From Roseburia sp. AF12-17LB (GTDB taxonomy: Bacteria > Bacillota > Clostridia > Lachnospirales > Lachnospiraceae), in the NCBI RefSeq assembly GCF_003479605.1, contig NZ_QUHR01000005.1, positions 1-64,000 of the forward strand: 64,000 bases of DNA, given 5' to 3'. The notes under the pieces were generated by a model, which searched no databases, was not told where the DNA came from, and saw only the letters and a program-made list of their open reading frames with translations. Positions 50,454 through 59,569 of this stretch are shown here, piece by piece (the first letter of the stretch is position 1; each line of letters starts with the position of its first letter). A program made the translations under genes and the position numbers.

Positions 50454-51593
50454 ATGAAAAATAGGATCGTGACAATTGTTTCCATGATATTTTTGGCAGT
50501 CTTATGCTTTGGCGGCTGTGGAAATACAGAGTTGGAAGAACGGAATTTTCCATTGGCAGCAGCAGTGACTTTGACAAAGGAGAACTATCAGATGGCATTT
50601 GGCTTTGAGCAGCTTAAGGATGTGGCAGATGAGAAAAGCGAAAAAGAGAATACATCGGTACTTCTGGCGGAAGGAAAAGACTGCATGGAGCTGTTTTTGC
50701 ATGCAGATGGGGAAAATCCTGGAGAGATGGATTATAACCATTTAAAGGCATTGATTCTAAACCGGTCGCTTTTAGAGGATGAAAAGCAGCTGGGGGCATT
50801 TCTTGGGTATCTGGAAGAGGAAAATCTTTTTTCGAGGAATACGCTGCTTTTTGTTACGGAGGATGAACCGGATCAGGTGATGGAGATGGATACAGTTTTA
50901 AAAGAGCCGGTAGGAACTTATCTGAATGAAAGAATTGCCTCGGATGAACGTTTTAAGGACAGTGAGGCAGTTACCCTGGGCAGCCTGTTCCGGATATGGG
51001 AAAATGAGAACGAAAATCTGTGGATTCCCTATATTAACTGTGCAGAAGATAAAATGATACTGGAAAAATATTATCTGATGCAGGGCAGGACGGCAGCAGG
51101 CAAAGTGGACCGGGAAACGGGAGAACTGGCTTTGCTCTCAGAGCAGAAGATGAAAAGCTACAGCATTTCACTTGAAGATGCAGAAAGTGTAATACTTAGT
51201 AATTTATGCTGCAGCTATGCTTTTACGGAGCAGAATGGCCAGGTGACGGAAACCGTTACAATAAAGGCGGATGGAAAGTATCAGGGCAACAGGGAACTGC
51301 TGCAGAAAACAAAGCACAGGGATGAAAAATTGGAAGACCTTCATACAGACAGTCAGGATGAAAATGCACTGCTGGAAGTGGAAGCAGAAATAGAGCAGAC
51401 TTTGGAAGAAAAGATGGATGCCATGACAGAAAAATTGCAACAGAATCAGAATGCAGATGGAACAAACAGTTATTATAAATTAGGGGCATATGCAAGAGAT
51501 ATTTATTTGCAGTTTCAGAAGGATTGGAGCGGTTACCGGAAAAACCTGACAGTGGAATATCATTGGGATGTCACGCTGGTGACATCTCCGTAG
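50454..51593 (+). CDS. Ger(x)C family spore germination lipoprotein
   Basis: A 379-residue lipoprotein, subunit C of the germinant receptor. The signal peptide ends in CFGGC with lipid-modified Cys22, followed by the family-typical GNTELEERNFPLAAAVTL. The C-terminal domain ends with DIYLQFQKDWSGYRKNLTVEYHWDVTLV, close to the usual ending of GerC proteins. AAGGAG selects the ATG at 50454 over the upstream in-frame ATG at 50424. It completes the gerABC operon. A 584-bp gene-free gap follows. Confidence 0.94.
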   Translation: MKNRIVTIVSMIFLAVLCFGGCGNTELEERNFPLAAAVTLTKENYQMAFGFEQLKDVADEKSEKENTSVLLAEGKDCMELFLHADGENPGEMDYNHLKALILNRSLLEDEKQLGAFLGYLEEENLFSRNTLLFVTEDEPDQVMEMDTVLKEPVGTYLNERIASDERFKDSEAVTLGSLFRIWENENENLWIPYINCAEDKMILEKYYLMQGRTAAGKVDRETGELALLSEQKMKSYSISLEDAESVILSNLCCSYAFTEQNGQVTETVTIKADGKYQGNRELLQKTKHRDEKLEDLHTDSQDENALLEVEAEIEQTLEEKMDAMTEKLQQNQNADGTNSYYKLGAYARDIYLQFQKDWSGYRKNLTVEYHWDVTLVTSP

Positions 51594-51629
51594 GATGCTG
51601 GACACCCGGTTACACTGGTAACATTGGCA

Positions 51630-51646
51630 ACATCTTTGTAAGATGT
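51630..51646. repeat. small hairpin after gerC
   Basis: ACATCTT (51630-51636) and AAGATGT (51640-51646) form a tight hairpin with a 3-nt loop. No T-run follows; it may still end or protect the ger transcript. The preceding 51594-51629 has repeated GGTGACA/GGTAACA-like words. Confidence 0.35.
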
Positions 51647-51708
51647 CTGGTTCTGGTGATGCTGATGGCAGCCTATTATTTCTTAAGTTAATTTATTAAT
51701 TTGACTTA

Positions 51709-51907
51709 GATTGGGCAAAAACAGAAAGATTACATTACTTTTTGCCCAAAATGAGTTGCAGAAGGAAGCATAGTCTTTGTTATTTGCTTCTGATTGGGTA
51801 AAAAGACTTCATTTTTCTAGAATCTTACCCAAACCGAGAGAACTTCGGAGATAACAGCAGAGGAGATTGGGCAAAAAAGAGTCATTTTTCTTAAATTATA
51901 CCCAAAT
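51709..51907. repeat. three related palindromic units in the gerC-spoIIR gap
   Basis: GATTGGGC/TAAAAA begins units at 51709, 51792 and 51865 (83 and 73 bp apart), and each ends about 40 nt later in CCCAAA. The units fold as stem-loops: TTGGGCAAAAA/TTTTTGCCCAA at 51711-51749 (11 bp perfect), TTGGGTAA/TTACCCAA at 51794-51832, and a degraded TTGGG/CCCAA at 51867-51905. They look like an extragenic palindrome amplified locally and diverging. Confidence 0.8.
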
Positions 51908-51918
51908 CAACTTCACCA

Positions 51919-52027
51919 GCGACTTTTGAGAGAAAAGTCGCAAACTCAACCGTGTCCCCAAAAAGAAAAGTTACAAGCTCAGCCGCATCCCACCAAGAAA
52001 AATTTACAACCCCACACCATTTCTACA
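51919..52027. repeat. hairpin and degenerate ~33-bp direct repeats
   Basis: GCGACTTTT (51919-51927) pairs perfectly with AAAAGTCGC (51933-51941). From 51932 three diverged copies of a unit starting GAAAAGTnnCAAnCTCAnCC begin at 51932, 51965 and 51997 (periods 33 and 32). No T-run or coding potential is visible. Confidence 0.6.
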
Positions 52028-52059
52028 TAAAATTTTCTCCCCCAAAAAGTTATCAAAAT

Positions 52060-52087
52060 GTATAGAAAAAATTTTTTCGGTTATATT
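52060..52087 (+). promoter_or_regulatory. candidate sigma-F promoter of spoIIR
   Basis: GTATA (52060-52064), a 14-bp spacer and GGTTATATT (52079-52087). This fits the forespore sigma-F pattern GYATA / GGnnAnAnT, and spoIIR is sigma-F dependent in B. subtilis. It lies about 85 bp before the ATG. Confidence 0.6.
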
Positions 52088-52177
52088 CCAGATAGAAAGT
52101 CAGAATGGTATGGCGAAAGAAAGCGTAGCAAGGAAAAGCAGAAATAAGAAATCAGAAACATGAAAAGGAGTTTTACC

Positions 52178-52819
52178 ATGAAAGAATATAACCGAAAAAA
52201 ATTGTATTTAAAAAGGGCGTTGTTCTATGGCATGCTGTTATTACTGTTGGTATTTACGGCAGGCAGTGCGAAAAAGGCTTATGAGGGGCGAAGAATGCAG
52301 GAGGACATTGCAGAAAAGATTCTGCGTTTCCATGTCAGGGCAAACAGTGATGGGGAAGCAGATCAGGCACTGAAGCTTAAGGTGCGGGATGCTGTTGGAA
52401 AAGAAATGGGAGAACTTTTGCAGGATGCTAAGACAGCCGAAGAAAGCAGCCGGATTGCAAGAGAACACTTCCCAGAAATTATACATATTGCAAAAGAAGT
52501 CATCCGGCAGGAGGGCTATGATTATCCGGTAGAGGTGAAATTATCTTCCGTGGAGTTCCCGGTAAAGACCTATGGCAGTTATACGTTCCCGGCGGGAACT
52601 TATCAGGCACTGGAAGTGATTATCGGAGCAGGCATGGGACATAACTGGTGGTGTGTCATGTATCCGAATATGTGCTTTGAAGGAAGTGTCTATGAGGTTG
52701 TGGATGGTAAATCAGAAAAGGTATTGAAGGATACCTTGAGTGAGACGGAATATCAGTCTCTGATGGAAGAGAAGAATTATAAGATTTCATGGAAATGGCT
52801 GGATTTCTGGGATAAATAG
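52178..52819 (+). CDS. spoIIR: stage II sporulation protein R
   Basis: A 213-residue exported signalling protein. SpoIIR is secreted from the forespore to trigger SpoIIGA-dependent processing of pro-sigma-E in the mother cell. An N-terminal signal anchor (about 12-30) precedes the conserved ILRFHVRANSDGEADQALKLKVRDAV segment, then VEFPVKTYGSYTFPAGTYQALEVIIGAGMGHNWWCVMYPNMCF, the hallmark of the family. AAGGAG at 52165-52170 selects the ATG at 52178; the in-frame ATG at 52160 lies before it. A sigma-F-like promoter is present upstream. Confidence 0.97.
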   Translation: MKEYNRKKLYLKRALFYGMLLLLLVFTAGSAKKAYEGRRMQEDIAEKILRFHVRANSDGEADQALKLKVRDAVGKEMGELLQDAKTAEESSRIAREHFPEIIHIAKEVIRQEGYDYPVEVKLSSVEFPVKTYGSYTFPAGTYQALEVIIGAGMGHNWWCVMYPNMCFEGSVYEVVDGKSEKVLKDTLSETEYQSLMEEKNYKISWKWLDFWDK

Positions 52820-52859
52820 TGCTATACTGACCTGGATTTCTATAGAAGGAGCGGATTAG

Positions 52860-53306
52860 ATGACAAAAGATGTAATTGTATCAATCAGCGGATTACAGAT
52901 GCCGGCAGAAGGAGAAGCAGAGCCGGTTGAAGTGATTACAGTAGGGGATTATTACCAGAAAAACGGAAAACATTATGTGCTGTATGAAGAAGTAAATGAA
53001 GGTTTTGAAGGAAGCACAAAGAATATAATCAAGATGCAGGAAAACTGTATTGATATTACAAAAAAAGGAGTTTCCAATGTACACATGGTCTTTGAAAAGA
53101 ACCGGAAAAATATGTCTTATTATGGAACGCCATTTGGAAATCTTCTGGTTGGAATTGATGCAAAGGATATTAAAGTGGAAGAGACAGAACATTGTATTGA
53201 TGTGCAGATAGATTATGCATTGGAGGTAAACTATGAGCATCTGGCAGACTGTACCATTAAGATGAAGATTGCATCAAAAGAAAAAGGCGGATTCAGTCTT
53301 GCGTAG
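52860..53306 (+). CDS. DUF1934 (YwiB-like) beta-barrel protein
   Basis: A 148-residue cytosolic protein of the DUF1934/YwiB family, a calycin-like small beta-barrel of unknown ligand. Features include the N-terminal KDVIVSISGLQ strand, the YYQKNGKHYVLYEEV hairpin, TPFGNLLVGIDAKDIKV and the C-terminal IDYALEVNYEHLADCTIKMKI strand. Length is typical. GGAGCGGAT lies just before the ATG. It is 40 bp after spoIIR and may share its transcript. In several Firmicutes the family gene neighbours argS; that context is not seen here. Confidence 0.88.
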   Translation: MTKDVIVSISGLQMPAEGEAEPVEVITVGDYYQKNGKHYVLYEEVNEGFEGSTKNIIKMQENCIDITKKGVSNVHMVFEKNRKNMSYYGTPFGNLLVGIDAKDIKVEETEHCIDVQIDYALEVNYEHLADCTIKMKIASKEKGGFSLA

Positions 53307-53317
53307 CTGGATGTATA

Positions 53318-53353
53318 AAAATAGAGCTGGGTGAAAACCCAGCTCTATTTTTA
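53318..53353. terminator. bidirectional terminator with GAAA loop
   Basis: AAAATAGAGCTGGGT (53318-53332) pairs perfectly with ACCCAGCTCTATTTT (53337-53351) across GAAA. It can terminate both convergent genes, since A and T runs flank both sides. Confidence 0.92.
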
Positions 53354-53355
53354 TT

Positions 53356-53808
53356 TTATTTACCAGCTTTTTCTTTTAATTTTGCCATAAAGCCTTTTTT
53401 CTTTTTGGCAGGTGCTTCGATAGGACCACGCATTCCTTTTACTGCGGTAATGTAAAGCCCGCTGACAGTAGCTTTTACTTCCTTCTTAACCGGAACGGAA
53501 TCAAAAATCTGTCCGTCACAGATTAAAGTCATAACCTTTGGACCAACCTTTGCTTTGACGATTGGAAGTTTGGAACGGCGGAGCATTTTCGGAGTCTGGG
53601 CAATGACATTTGCCGGAAGACCGGAATCTTTAAGCCGCATCTTCTTCTTATCGATAATCAGCATGGAAATGGTCTGTGCTGCTGCTGCAATCTGGGCATC
53701 CTGTTCTTCTTTCTTTTTCTGAGCTCGTTTGCCCACAAAATAAAGAACAATCAGGGCAATAATCATAATAATCAGTATTGTTAATAATACAATCGCAAAT
53801 TTTGGCAC
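53356..53808 (-). CDS. membrane-anchored conserved hypothetical protein, 150 aa
   Basis: A small protein with one N-terminal transmembrane helix (about 4-25) followed by a basic stretch (KRAQKKKEEQ), so the rest is probably cytoplasmic. Residues ~45-130 form a beta-rich domain (ISMLIIDKKKMRLKDSGLP, VIAQTPKMLRRSKLPIVKAK, VTLICDGQIFDSVPVKKEVKA). A Lys-rich tail ends it. I recall similar proteins in Lachnospiraceae without assigned function. AAGGAGG precedes the ATG on the minus strand. It is divergent from the FKBP lipoprotein gene. Confidence 0.8.
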   Translation of the reverse strand: MPKFAIVLLTILIIMIIALIVLYFVGKRAQKKKEEQDAQIAAAAQTISMLIIDKKKMRLKDSGLPANVIAQTPKMLRRSKLPIVKAKVGPKVMTLICDGQIFDSVPVKKEVKATVSGLYITAVKGMRGPIEAPAKKKKGFMAKLKEKAGK

Positions 53809-53990
53809 GATGAAAACCTCCTTAAGTAAAATCCAAATATGATTGTATCATTGATTGGCAGGATTGACAACCTGCAAATGCGAAAAATTCTATGAAATGC
53901 TTTTATTTTCGGTGAAAATGTGGTATCTTTAGAAAGTATGACTGACTGGAAAAATCCAGCCTTTGAATGAAAGACAGAAGGGAAATAAAT

Positions 53991-55184
53991 ATGAAGAAGA
54001 AAATAGTAGCAGTATTGTTATGCCTGACACTGGCATTTTCAGTAACTGGCTGTGGAAAAGACAAGAAAAGTGAATCGGTAGAGAATACAGAGAGCACAGA
54101 AGTGGTATCCAGTGCGGCAATTGATTTTGACCCGCTTGATTATGTGGAACTGGGCGATTATATGGGATTGTCAGTAGCTTTGACAGACGATTATTCCGTA
54201 AGTGATGATGATGTGAAGACTTTTATTGAGAATAGCGTAATTACCAACTATCCATACTATGTAGATACGGATAAAACAGTGGTAGAGGATGGAGATGCTG
54301 TAAATATCGATTATGAAGGATTAAAAGATGGTGTGGCATTCAGCGGTGGAACTGCAACAGATACGGTCTTAGAGATTGGAAGCAATACGTTTATTGACGG
54401 CTTCGAAGAAGGACTGATCGGTGCAAAAGTAGGGGATAAAGTAACCTTGAATCTTACATTCCCGGAAAGCTATAAAAATACAGACCTGGCAGGACAGGCG
54501 GTTGTGTTTAATGTAACCATCAATAAAATTGTTGAGAAGCAGGATATTACTTATGACAATATGACAGATGAATATGTGGCATATGTCAATGCTAAGGCCA
54601 GCCTTGGCTATGATACGGTAGATGAGATGAAGGCAGATGCACGCAATTATCTGGAATCTTCTAAGGAATCCTCCAAGAAATCTGCAATCCGTTCTGCAGT
54701 AATGGACAAGTTAGGAGAGGTATGTACCGTAAAGGAACTTCCGGATGGACTTCTGGATGCCCGTATGGAAGAGGTAATGGCACAGTATGAATCCTATTAC
54801 TGCAGCGATGGAAGCAGCCTTAAGGATTATGTGGAAAATACAGCAAATCAGGATTATGATGAATTTGTAAGCAATGTAACTGATGAAGTGACATCAGATC
54901 TTAAGACACAGATGATTTTAGAGGCAATTGCAGAAAAGGAAGGCATTGAGTTTGACCAGGATGGCTTTGACAGCTACGTTGGAAATCTTATGAGCAATTA
55001 CAGCTACAGCGATGAATCCACATTATACAAATCATATGGATTGAGCGCAGACAGCGGAAAAGAATATTTAAAGAAAGTATATGTATGCAATCTGGCACTT
55101 CAGAAAGTAGTTGACAGTGCAACTGTTGAAGATGAGGCAGGAACAGAAAATGTTACAGATACTGAATTAAATACAGAAAACTAA
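53991..55184 (+). CDS. FKBP-type/trigger-factor-like peptidyl-prolyl isomerase lipoprotein
   Basis: A 397-residue exported lipoprotein (lipobox VTGC, Cys21). The FKBP domain at about 85-180 (VEDGDAVNIDYEGLKDGVAFSGG, FIDGFEEGLIGAKVGDKVTLNLTFPE) is followed by a helical region like the trigger-factor C-terminal chaperone arms. The ribosome-binding domain of trigger factor is replaced by the signal peptide. It is predicted to catalyse prolyl isomerisation and holdase activity on secreted proteins outside the membrane. AGAAGGGA precedes the ATG at 53991. asnS starts 39 bp later. The acidic Ser/Thr/Glu linker after Cys21 is typical of surface lipoproteins. Confidence 0.9.
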   Translation: MKKKIVAVLLCLTLAFSVTGCGKDKKSESVENTESTEVVSSAAIDFDPLDYVELGDYMGLSVALTDDYSVSDDDVKTFIENSVITNYPYYVDTDKTVVEDGDAVNIDYEGLKDGVAFSGGTATDTVLEIGSNTFIDGFEEGLIGAKVGDKVTLNLTFPESYKNTDLAGQAVVFNVTINKIVEKQDITYDNMTDEYVAYVNAKASLGYDTVDEMKADARNYLESSKESSKKSAIRSAVMDKLGEVCTVKELPDGLLDARMEEVMAQYESYYCSDGSSLKDYVENTANQDYDEFVSNVTDEVTSDLKTQMILEAIAEKEGIEFDQDGFDSYVGNLMSNYSYSDESTLYKSYGLSADSGKEYLKKVYVCNLALQKVVDSATVEDEAGTENVTDTELNTEN

Positions 55185-55223
55185 AAAGGATTAGAAAATT
55201 TTTTATCTAAGGGGGATAGAAAA

Positions 55224-56615
55224 ATGGAACTTGTTGACATCAGAGATTTATTTCACCATCAGGAAGATTATGTAGGTAAGAAGATTACCGTCGGAGGCTG
55301 GGTAAGAAGTAACCGTAATTCTAAAAACTTCGGATTTATCGTAGTAAATGACGGAACTTTCTTTGAGCCACTGCAGGTAGTATATGCAGACGGACTGGAG
55401 AATTTTCAGGAGCTTACCAAAATTAATGTTGGTGCAGCTATTGTTGTTACCGGAGTGCTGGAAGCTACACCGGAAGCAAAACAGCCATTTGAAATTCAGG
55501 CAGAGGAAATCGTAATTGAAGGCGCATCTGCACCGGATTATCCGTTACAGAAGAAACGTCACAGCTTCGAATATTTAAGAACTATTTCACATTTAAGACC
55601 ACGTACCAATACCTTTGAGGCAGTATTCCGTGTACGTTCCCTGATTGCATATGCAATTCATAAGTTCTTCCAGGAGAGGGACTTTGTCTATGTACACACT
55701 CCGCTGATTACCGGAAGTGACTGTGAGGGTGCGGGAGAAATGTTCCAGGTTACTACCATGGACTTAAATAACATTCCACACAAGGAAGACGGAAGCATTG
55801 ATTATACACAGGATTTCTTTGGAAAACCAACCAATCTTACCGTAAGTGGACAGTTAAACGGAGAGACCTTTGCACTGGCGTTCAAAAATATTTATACCTT
55901 TGGACCAACCTTCAGGGCAGAGAATTCCAATACTACAAGACATGCTGCAGAGTTCTGGATGATTGAGCCGGAAATTGCATTTGCAGATCTGGAAGATGAC
56001 ATGGTACTGGCAGAGAGTATGCTGAAATATATTATTTCCTATGTTATGGAACATGCACCGGAAGAAATGCAGTTCTTTAATTCCTTCGTAGACAAGGGAC
56101 TGATTGAACGGCTGAATAATGTATTACATTCCGATTTCGCAAGAGTGACTTATACAGAAGCCATTGAACTTCTGGAGAAGAATAATGATAAATTTGATTA
56201 TAAGGTATCCTGGGGCTGTGACCTTCAGACCGAGCATGAGCGTTTCTTAACAGAGCAGGTTTTCAAGAGACCGGTATTCGTAACAGATTATCCAAAGGAA
56301 ATCAAAGCCTTCTATATGAAACTCAATGAGGATGGCAAGACAGTTGCAGCAGTTGACTGTCTGGTACCGGGAATCGGAGAAATTATCGGAGGAAGCCAGA
56401 GAGAGGATGACTACGATAAATTATTAGAAAGAATCCATGAACTTGGATTAAAAGAGGAAGATTACAGCTTCTATCTTGATTTACGTAAATATGGTTCTGC
56501 AAGACATGCAGGCTTCGGACTTGGATTTGAAAGATGCGTTATGTATCTTACCGGTATGGCAAACATCCGTGATGTCATTCCGTTCCCAAGAACCGTTAAC
56601 ACCTGTGAATTGTAA
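55224..56615 (+). CDS. asnS: asparagine--tRNA ligase
   Basis: A 463-residue class IIb aminoacyl-tRNA synthetase. The N-terminal OB-fold anticodon-binding domain ([22 protein letters not shown]) is followed by motif 1 near [27 protein letters not shown]. Motif 2 is [22 protein letters not shown] and motif 3 is [16 protein letters not shown]. AsnS rather than AspS is indicated by [11 protein letters not shown] and the short length without the AspS insertion. AGGGGGAT precedes the ATG. A 21-bp terminator follows. No T-box was found upstream. Confidence 0.97.
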   Translation: MELVDIRDLFHHQEDYVGKKITVGGWVRSNRNSKNFGFIVVNDGTFFEPLQVVYADGLENFQELTKINVGAAIVVTGVLEATPEAKQPFEIQAEEIVIEGASAPDYPLQKKRHSFEYLRTISHLRPRTNTFEAVFRVRSLIAYAIHKFFQERDFVYVHTPLITGSDCEGAGEMFQVTTMDLNNIPHKEDGSIDYTQDFFGKPTNLTVSGQLNGETFALAFKNIYTFGPTFRAENSNTTRHAAEFWMIEPEIAFADLEDDMVLAESMLKYIISYVMEHAPEEMQFFNSFVDKGLIERLNNVLHSDFARVTYTEAIELLEKNNDKFDYKVSWGCDLQTEHERFLTEQVFKRPVFVTDYPKEIKAFYMKLNEDGKTVAAVDCLVPGIGEIIGGSQREDDYDKLLERIHELGLKEEDYSFYLDLRKYGSARHAGFGLGFERCVMYLTGMANIRDVIPFPRTVNTCEL

Positions 56616-56644
56616 GAGCAGCAGGTTATAAAAGAAGTATATAG

Positions 56645-56692
56645 AAGAAGGGCGTATGAAAAAACTTTCGTTTTTTCATACGCCCTTCTTTT
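56645..56692. terminator. 21-bp bidirectional terminator after asnS
   Basis: The arm 56645-56665 (AAGAAGGGCGTATG then six A and C) is perfectly complementary to 56670-56690 around a 4-nt loop TTTC, with T-run on the plus side and A-run on the other. It is the longest perfect terminator stem in the window. Confidence 0.92.
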
Positions 56693-56740
56693 GAATCATG
56701 GATTGATTTTATATAAGATAAATAAAGGGAGGTATTTTGC

Positions 56741-59185
56741 TTAACCCATAATTACTTCAACAGTAACTTCTTTCTTAGACGGATCAAATGGAATCATATT
56801 GCCATCAGCAATAGCACCATCTACTGTAAGAACCTTGACACCTTTCTGTACACCATTTGGATTCTTTACCTGGATGTGATAAGTTACACCACGGAAATCA
56901 CGTTTTGCGGTAAAACCGGATAAAGTAGATGGAATACATGGATCAATTACAAGACCATCATAATCCGGACGGATACCTAAGATATACTGGGATACATCAA
57001 GGAAAGTCCATGCAGCAGTACCGGTAAGCCAGCTGTTCTTTGCTTCACCGAAGTTTGGCGCATCTTTTCCGGCAATCATCTGAGAGTACACATATGGCTC
57101 AGTGCGGTGGATTTCGCTGATATCTTCGATATAAGCAGGACAGGTTCTGGTGTATACCTGCCATGCACGGTCGCCACGTCCAACGACTGTTTCCGCAATG
57201 GAAATCCATGGATTGTTGTGACAGAAGATACCTGCATTTTCTTTGTATCCAGGTGGATAGGAAGAAATTTCACCGAGCTCTACATGGTATTTGTGATAAG
57301 GTGGCTGCAGCAGTACAATACCGTATTTGGTATCTAAGTATTTTTCAACAGACTGCATTGCCTGAAGACAATTGCCTTCTTTCAGTCCGATTTCTGCCAT
57401 AACACAGAATCCCTGCGGCTCGATAAAGATTTTACCATCGTCACATTCTTTGGAACCGATTTTCTGTTTGTAGTGGTCGTAAGCTCTTAAGAACCATTCG
57501 CCATCCCAGCCGGCATCGAGAACGGTTTTTTCCATGGAAGCAATTGCTTCTTCCGCTTCTTTGGCTTCTTCTTCCAGACCTCTGTGTTTGCAGATTTCTA
57601 CATAATCTTTACCATATTTTACAAACATGCCTGCGATAAATACAGACTCTGCATTTGGTCCCTCAGATGGTCCGAAGGTCTGGAAGGATTCACCCGGCTC
57701 TTCTGAGAAGCAGTTTAAGTTCAGACAGTCATTCCAGTCAGCACGTCCAATCAGAGGAAGTCCATGTGGTCCTAAGTGTGTTCTGGTATAGTTGAAGGAA
57801 CGTCTTAAATGTTCCATAAAATCGGTTGCTTTGCTTTCGTCATTATCATAAGGAGTGATTTCATCTAAAATGGAGTAATCTCCGGTCTCCTTGATATAAG
57901 CAGCAGTACCGGCAATGAGCCATAACGGGTCATCATTGAATCCGCTTCCGATATCAGCATTTCCTTTTTTGGTAAGTGGCTGATACTGATGGTAAGCACT
58001 TCCATCCTCAAACTGGGTGGATGCAATATCTAAAATACGCTGTCTTGCACGGTCCGGAATCAGATGAACAAATCCTAAAAGATCCTGACAGGAATCACGG
58101 AAGCCCATGCCTCGTCCAATTCCGGATTCGAAATAGGAAGCGGAACGTGACATATTAAAGGTAACCATACACTGATATTGATGCCAGATGTTTACCATGC
58201 GGTCTAACTTCTCTTCGGAAGAAGATACGGTAAAGTGGTTTAAAAGGTTATTCCAGTATTCTTTTAATTCTGCTAAAGCAGCGTCAGCTTTTTCTGTGGT
58301 ATCAAAACGTTTTAATAATTCTTCTGCCGGTTTTCTGTTGATGCATCCGTTTTCAGCAGGACCATCCCATTTCTCGGCAACCGGATTCTCTACATAACCC
58401 AGTACAAAAACAAAGGATTTTGATTCGCCCGGTGCAAGAGAAACCTTGATATGGTGGGAACCAATCGGAGACCAGCCGCTTGCTACAGAGTTCTTAGAGG
58501 TTCCGTTTATGACAACTTCCGGCGCGGAATTTTCGCCATAAGCACCAAGGAAAGATTCACGGTCGGTATCGAATCCGGCAAGCTGGGTATTTACAGCATA
58601 TACCGCATAATGATTACGGCGTTCGCGGTATTCTGTCTTATGATAAAGGGCAGAGCCGTGAATTTCCACTTCACCGGTACTGAAGTTACGCTGGAAGTTT
58701 GTCATATCATCCATGGCATTCCACAGACAGAATTCTACATAAGAGAATACGGAAATTTCTTTGTGTTCACTGCCGTGGTTGGTCAGTGTCAGTTTGTTAA
58801 TCTCACAGGTATTTCCCATAGGAACAAACATGGTCAGCTCTGCGGATAACTGATTTTTGCTTCCTTCAAAAACAGAGTAGCCTAATCCATGCCGGCACTG
58901 ATAGGAATCTAATTCAGTCTTGGCTGGCATCCATCCCGGATTCCAGATGATGTCACCGTCTTTGATATAGTAATAATGTCCATTGCTGTCATAAGGAATA
59001 TTGTTGTAACGATATCTTGTAAGACGAAGGAGCTTGGCATCTTTATAGAAACTGTATCCTCCGCAGGTGTTAGAAACCAGTGAAAAGAAATCTTCACATC
59101 CTAAATAGTTGATCCATGGAAGTGGAGTCTTTGGGGAAGTGATGACATATTCTTTCGCTGCATCATCGAAATGTCCAAATTTCAT
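56741..59185 (-). CDS. cellobiose phosphorylase (GH94)
   Basis: An 814-residue cytosolic GH94 enzyme splitting cellobiose with phosphate into glucose 1-phosphate and glucose. The N-terminus [20 protein letters not shown], the central [21 protein letters not shown] and [19 protein letters not shown] with the acid Asp (Asp483/Asp486), and [20 protein letters not shown] closely follow clostridial cellobiose phosphorylase; length matches. AAGGAGG precedes the ATG. A promoter with a LacI-type operator lies upstream, shared in design with the divergent lacI-type gene and sugar importer. Cellodextrin phosphorylases are longer, so cellobiose is the best substrate call. Confidence 0.95.
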   Translation of the reverse strand: MKFGHFDDAAKEYVITSPKTPLPWINYLGCEDFFSLVSNTCGGYSFYKDAKLLRLTRYRYNNIPYDSNGHYYYIKDGDIIWNPGWMPAKTELDSYQCRHGLGYSVFEGSKNQLSAELTMFVPMGNTCEINKLTLTNHGSEHKEISVFSYVEFCLWNAMDDMTNFQRNFSTGEVEIHGSALYHKTEYRERRNHYAVYAVNTQLAGFDTDRESFLGAYGENSAPEVVINGTSKNSVASGWSPIGSHHIKVSLAPGESKSFVFVLGYVENPVAEKWDGPAENGCINRKPAEELLKRFDTTEKADAALAELKEYWNNLLNHFTVSSSEEKLDRMVNIWHQYQCMVTFNMSRSASYFESGIGRGMGFRDSCQDLLGFVHLIPDRARQRILDIASTQFEDGSAYHQYQPLTKKGNADIGSGFNDDPLWLIAGTAAYIKETGDYSILDEITPYDNDESKATDFMEHLRRSFNYTRTHLGPHGLPLIGRADWNDCLNLNCFSEEPGESFQTFGPSEGPNAESVFIAGMFVKYGKDYVEICKHRGLEEEAKEAEEAIASMEKTVLDAGWDGEWFLRAYDHYKQKIGSKECDDGKIFIEPQGFCVMAEIGLKEGNCLQAMQSVEKYLDTKYGIVLLQPPYHKYHVELGEISSYPPGYKENAGIFCHNNPWISIAETVVGRGDRAWQVYTRTCPAYIEDISEIHRTEPYVYSQMIAGKDAPNFGEAKNSWLTGTAAWTFLDVSQYILGIRPDYDGLVIDPCIPSTLSGFTAKRDFRGVTYHIQVKNPNGVQKGVKVLTVDGAIADGNMIPFDPSKKEVTVEVIMG

Positions 59186-59216
59186 AATTAAATAACCTCC
59201 TTAAATACAATAAGTC

Positions 59217-59230
59217 CGAAAACGATTAAG
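59217..59230. promoter_or_regulatory. LacI-type operator 1 (phosphorylase side)
   Basis: CGAAAACGATTAAG, located downstream of the phosphorylase -10, so binding would block transcription. Identical 14-mer at 59525 and a near copy at 59362. Confidence 0.7.
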
Positions 59231-59250
59231 AGAGGTATTTCTTTAGGTTG

Positions 59251-59279
59251 AGTATAATATAAGAATCAGGAAAAAGCAA
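59251..59279 (-). promoter_or_regulatory. promoter of the cellobiose phosphorylase gene
   Basis: On the minus strand TTGCTT (59279-59274), a 17-bp spacer and TATACT (59256-59251), about 65 bp before the ATG. Confidence 0.65.
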
Positions 59280-59361
59280 CAGAAATATTGAAGAAAGTAT
59301 GCATTTTAGGAGAAAAGAGCGAAAATGACAGCTTTTTGTCATATGAATCGAAAACACAGAG

Positions 59362-59375
59362 TGATAACGATTAAG
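59362..59375. promoter_or_regulatory. LacI-type operator 2 (central)
   Basis: TGATAACGATTAAG, sharing the AACGATTAAG core with the two flanking operators. It sits between the two promoters, about 145 and 163 bp from the other copies, suitable for DNA looping. Confidence 0.55.
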
Positions 59376-59489
59376 TAAAGAGAAAGAAAAAAATCGACTT
59401 AATATAGAAGAAAGAAAACAAGATTAGTAAAAAATGCACAAAACTGACGGCTTAAAACTGGATAACTATTACAAATATACAAAAAAAGG

Positions 59490-59517
59490 TTGCATTTCAC
59501 ACTGAATATGTTATGAT
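59490..59517 (+). promoter_or_regulatory. promoter of the LacI-family gene and importer
   Basis: TTGCAT (59490-59495), a 16-bp spacer and TATGAT (59512-59517). Operator 3 lies at the expected transcription start, so autorepression is likely. Confidence 0.6.
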
Positions 59518-59524
59518 AAAGCTA

Positions 59525-59538
59525 CGAAAACGATTAAG
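59525..59538. promoter_or_regulatory. LacI-type operator 3 (regulator side)
   Basis: CGAAAACGATTAAG, identical to operator 1, covering the +1 region of the regulator promoter. Confidence 0.7.
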
Positions 59539-59569
59539 AAAAGCAACTCGATACAGTGAGGTGCAAAAG

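Noticed and set aside
51709..52027. CRISPR-like array in the gerC-spoIIR gap
   Set aside because: Units are palindromic, diverged and unevenly spaced, intervening sequences are not spacer-like, and no cas genes are present.
55185..55223. T-box leader before asnS
   Set aside because: The gap is only 39 bp and the preceding gene runs up to it; there is no room for a T-box and no conserved T-box sequence.
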